Shown here: one piece after another, positions 40,746 to 43,686 of the stretch
Layout: every line of letters starts with the position of its first letter
Numbering within the stretch: the first letter of the stretch is position 1
Source: Glaciecola sp964621345
GTDB lineage: Bacteria > Pseudomonadota > Gammaproteobacteria > Enterobacterales > Alteromonadaceae
Direction: 5' to 3'
DNA length: 43,686 nucleotides
NCBI GenBank assembly: GCA_964621345.1
Contig: CAZUON010000026.1
Location: 1 to 43,686 of the forward strand
Position numbers and translations under genes: made by a program
The notes under the pieces: generated by a model
The model's input: only the letters and a program-made list of their open reading frames with translations
Database searches by the model: none
What the model was told of the DNA's origin: nothing

Positions 40746-43685
40746 ATGAATGTTGCTACGAATCCTAATGTTGCTTTGTCGGGCGCGAGCTTAGCGGAGC
40801 TAGAAAACCAAAACGAATTTATTCGTCGTCATATTGGCCCGGGTAAACAAGAGATTGCGGATATGTTGGCAGAAGTGGGTGCAAACTCACTCGATGATTT
40901 AATGCAACAAACCGTACCTGCTGGCATTCGTTCAGATGGCCTTAACGTAGGCGAAGCCCAGCGCGAAGTAGATGCGCTGCAAGAACTTAAAGCGGTCGCG
41001 TCTAAAAACGTGATCAACCGTTCATTTATTGGTATGGGTTACAGCAATACCCTAACACCCAATGTAATTTTACGTAACGTGCTTGAAAACCCAGGTTGGT
41101 ATACTGCCTATACGCCGTATCAGCCAGAGATAGCGCAAGGCCGTTTGCAAGCAATATTGAATTTTCAACAAGCTACCATTGATTTAACGGGTTTACCCCT
41201 TGCCTCAGCCTCTCTACTCGATGAAGCCACCGCCGCTGCCGAAGCCATGGCCCTTGCAAAGCGTGTGTCTAAAAATAAAAAATCAAACAGCTTTTTTATA
41301 TCCAGCAATGTTCATCCACAAACTATTGACGTACTTAAAACTCGTGCAGGTATGTTTGGTTTTGAGATAGTGGTAGGCGAGCTTGCAGATGCAGGCAATC
41401 ATGACGTATTTGGCGCGTTATTACAGTACCCAGGTACTCAAGGTGAGTTAGTTGATATTCGTGAGATAATTAGCGCAGTTCAGGCGAAAAAGGGCATTGT
41501 AGCGGTCGCAACCGATATGCTCGCACTTACCATGATCACGCCTCCAGGTGAGCTAGGTGCGGATGTTGCGCTAGGTAGCGCACAGCGTTTTGGTGTACCT
41601 ATGGGCTATGGTGGCCCACACGCAGCCTTTTTTGCAACCCGCGATTCTTACAAACGCTCATTACCGGGTCGAATAATTGGTGTAAGCAAAGACACCCGTG
41701 GCCGCCCAGCATTGCGCATGGCGTTGCAGACTCGTGAACAACATATTCGCCGCGAAAAAGCTAACTCAAACATATGTACCGCGCAAGTATTGCTCGCCAA
41801 TATGGCAAGTTTTTATGCCGTGTACCATGGCCCACAGGGCTTGGCAGCCATTGCACACAGAGTGCACCGTTTTACCGATATTTTAGCTGCAGGCCTTACC
41901 GCAAAAGGTGTGAAACTTAAAAACGATACATGGTTTGACACACTCACCGTTGAAGTCGCAAACAAAGATGAAGTCATTGCCGCAGCTCTTACTAAAGGCA
42001 TGAACTTACGCACTGATATTGACGGAGCTATAGGCGTATCGCTAGACGAAAGCACCTCTCGCACCGATATTGCTGATTTGTTTGATGTGATTTTAGGCGA
42101 AGGTCACGGTTTAAATGTGGCAGACCTAGACGCAAACATTATTGAAAACGGCAGCGAGTCGATTCCCGCAGAGCTTGCCCGCACGACAGAGTTTTTAACC
42201 CACGAAGTATTCAATCGCTATCATAGCGAAACAGAAATGCTACGCTATATAAAATCACTTGAGAACAAAGACTTAGCCCTTAATCATTCAATGATTTCGT
42301 TAGGCTCATGCACTATGAAACTTAACGCAGTAGCTGAAATGATCCCCGTTACTTGGCCAGAGTTTGGTCAGCTGCATCCTTTTGCTCCGCTGAACCAGGC
42401 GCAAGGTTACAAGCACATGATTGACGAGCTAAGCAACTGGTTAATTGATATTACCGGTTACGATGCTCTCTCGATGCAGCCCAACTCAGGTGCACAAGGT
42501 GAATATGCTGGCTTGTTAGCCATTCAGCGCTATCATCAAAGCCGCGGTGAAGGACACAGAAACGTATGTTTAATACCGCAGTCTGCGCACGGTACTAACC
42601 CTGCATCTGCACAAATGGTGAGCTTAAAAGTGGTAGTGGTAGATTGCGATGCCAAAGGTAACGTAGATTTAGACGACTTGCGCGCTAAAGCCGAAGAAGT
42701 AAAAGATAACTTAAGCTGTGCGATGATTACCTATCCGTCGACCCACGGTGTATATGAGCAAGATGTAAAAGAAATTTGCGAAATAGTGCACGAGTTTGGT
42801 GGACAGGTATACATGGATGGCGCAAACATGAATGCACAAGTAGGCGTGACCTCACCGGGCTTAATTGGCTCGGATGTATCGCACCTAAACTTGCATAAAA
42901 CCTTTTGTATTCCTCACGGTGGCGGCGGCCCAGGTATGGGACCAATAGGCGTTAAATCGCACTTGGCACCGTTTTTACCGAGCCATACTTTGGTAAGTTT
43001 AAATGCTGCAGGTACAAACGACGACTTAGGCTCAAACGGAGCAGTGTCGGCCGCGCCTTGGGGCAGTGCATCGATACTGCCTATTAGCTATATGTACATT
43101 AAAATGATGGGTAGCGAAGGCCTGCGTAAAGCGACCGAAGTTGCCATACTCAACGCCAATTATGTAGCGAAAAAGCTCGAGGGTCATTACCCTATTTTGT
43201 ACAAAGGCATGAATGGCCGCATAGCACACGAGTGTATTATTGACCTGCGTCCATTAAAAGAAGCCAGTGGCGTTACCGAAATGGACGTAGCAAAACGCTT
43301 AAACGACTATGGTTTCCATGCGCCAACTATGAGCTTCCCAGTAGCGGGTACGCTTATGATTGAGCCAACCGAGTCAGAAGCTAAAGCAGAGTTAGACCGC
43401 TTTATTGAAGCGATGATTTGCATCCGTGGCGAAATAGACAAAGTACAATCGGGTGAATGGGACGCAACAGACAACCCACTGCACAACGCACCGCACACCC
43501 TTGCCGATATGATAGACCCAAGTTGGAACCGCAGTTACAGCCGCGAACTTGCCGCCTACCCAGTAGCGGCAGTAGCCAAAGACAAGTTCTGGCCAACGGT
43601 AAACCGTATAGATGATGTGTTTGGTGATAGGAACTTGATTTGTTCTTGTCCGGATTTGGATTCTTATCGGGATTTTGCGGAGTAG
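40746..43685 (+). CDS. gcvP: Glycine dehydrogenase (decarboxylating), P protein
   Basis: This 979-residue PLP enzyme decarboxylates glycine and loads the aminomethyl group on H-protein. Both halves of the long-form P-protein are present: the N-terminal half (FIRRHIGPG, FIGMGYSNTLTPNVILRN, GYGGPHAAFFA) and the C-terminal half (LGSCTMKLNA, MQPNSGAQGEYAGL, PQSAHGTNPASA). The PLP lysine is in NLHKTFCIPHGGGGPGMGPIG (about residue 716). It is complete, ending with TAG at 43683-43685, one base before the window ends. It is slightly longer than E. coli GcvP (957), mainly at the N-terminus. The ATG has GAAAGG about ten bases upstream. Confidence 0.97.
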   Translation: MNVATNPNVALSGASLAELENQNEFIRRHIGPGKQEIADMLAEVGANSLDDLMQQTVPAGIRSDGLNVGEAQREVDALQELKAVASKNVINRSFIGMGYSNTLTPNVILRNVLENPGWYTAYTPYQPEIAQGRLQAILNFQQATIDLTGLPLASASLLDEATAAAEAMALAKRVSKNKKSNSFFISSNVHPQTIDVLKTRAGMFGFEIVVGELADAGNHDVFGALLQYPGTQGELVDIREIISAVQAKKGIVAVATDMLALTMITPPGELGADVALGSAQRFGVPMGYGGPHAAFFATRDSYKRSLPGRIIGVSKDTRGRPALRMALQTREQHIRREKANSNICTAQVLLANMASFYAVYHGPQGLAAIAHRVHRFTDILAAGLTAKGVKLKNDTWFDTLTVEVANKDEVIAAALTKGMNLRTDIDGAIGVSLDESTSRTDIADLFDVILGEGHGLNVADLDANIIENGSESIPAELARTTEFLTHEVFNRYHSETEMLRYIKSLENKDLALNHSMISLGSCTMKLNAVAEMIPVTWPEFGQLHPFAPLNQAQGYKHMIDELSNWLIDITGYDALSMQPNSGAQGEYAGLLAIQRYHQSRGEGHRNVCLIPQSAHGTNPASAQMVSLKVVVVDCDAKGNVDLDDLRAKAEEVKDNLSCAMITYPSTHGVYEQDVKEICEIVHEFGGQVYMDGANMNAQVGVTSPGLIGSDVSHLNLHKTFCIPHGGGGPGMGPIGVKSHLAPFLPSHTLVSLNAAGTNDDLGSNGAVSAAPWGSASILPISYMYIKMMGSEGLRKATEVAILNANYVAKKLEGHYPILYKGMNGRIAHECIIDLRPLKEASGVTEMDVAKRLNDYGFHAPTMSFPVAGTLMIEPTESEAKAELDRFIEAMICIRGEIDKVQSGEWDATDNPLHNAPHTLADMIDPSWNRSYSRELAAYPVAAVAKDKFWPTVNRIDDVFGDRNLICSCPDLDSYRDFAE

Positions 43686-43686
43686 T

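Overview
The window is chromosomal DNA from a marine-type gammaproteobacterium, most likely of the Alteromonadales (Alteromonas/Glaciecola-like). I infer this from protein similarity recognised by eye, from the gammaproteobacterial gene neighbourhood serA-rpiA-fau-6S RNA / ygfB-pepP-ubiH-ubiI / gcvTHP, and from moderate AT-richness. No database search was possible. The assembly has a 100-N gap at 2392-2491 that sits inside a dispersed palindromic repeat. The window start probably abuts a similar break.

Layout. 1-333: repeat copy and upstream region of lpdA. 334-1755: lpdA (E3 of pyruvate/2-oxoglutarate dehydrogenase and, biochemically, the L-protein of the glycine cleavage system) with a strong terminator. 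1878-5779: a small unknown protein, the repeat/gap block, a DUF1289 protein, an HDOD protein and two tandem DUF481 outer-membrane-type paralogs. A perfect 40-bp palindromic terminator separates these from the minus-strand block serA, rpiA, fau, nucleoside hydrolase, ribokinase and the 6S RNA gene (5855-10640). A tandem met-box-like operator lies upstream of serA.

10757-26346 is a complete assimilatory nitrate/nitrite island: mobA (minus strand), nirB, nirD, nasA, cobA, a TrpD2/YbiB-like gene, nasT, nasS, then nrtA, nrtB, nrtC and an outer-membrane porin. The parts interlock. The porin and NrtABC bring nitrate in, NasA reduces it to nitrite, and NirBD reduces nitrite to ammonium. MobA matures the NasA molybdenum cofactor and CobA feeds siroheme to NirB. 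NasS/NasT sense nitrate and act on leader RNA. Both the nirB and the nrtA transcripts have the same regulatory build readable in the DNA: an NtrC-like 17-bp dyad, a sigma-54 -24/-12 element, hairpins with an A1/G4 hexaloop (the ANTAR target signature) and an intrinsic terminator just before the start codon. The nrtA leader is textbook clear. The nirB leader has a clear second hairpin and only a tentative first one.

26387-28321 is a membrane GGDEF-EAL protein. 28537-32859 is ygfB-pepP-ubiH-ubiI. 32902-38841 holds an MliC-like lipoprotein, an amidohydrolase, an unrecognised membrane protein, a chemoreceptor with a C-terminal sensory domain, and a LysR regulator. 39051-43685 is gcvT-gcvH-gcvP, complete to the last bases of the window.

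No tRNA, rRNA, CRISPR array, transposase or phage gene was seen. The most interesting material is regulatory: the paired sigma-54/ANTAR leaders, the met-box operator at serA, and the separation of the 6S RNA gene from zapA and ygfB by the nitrate island.
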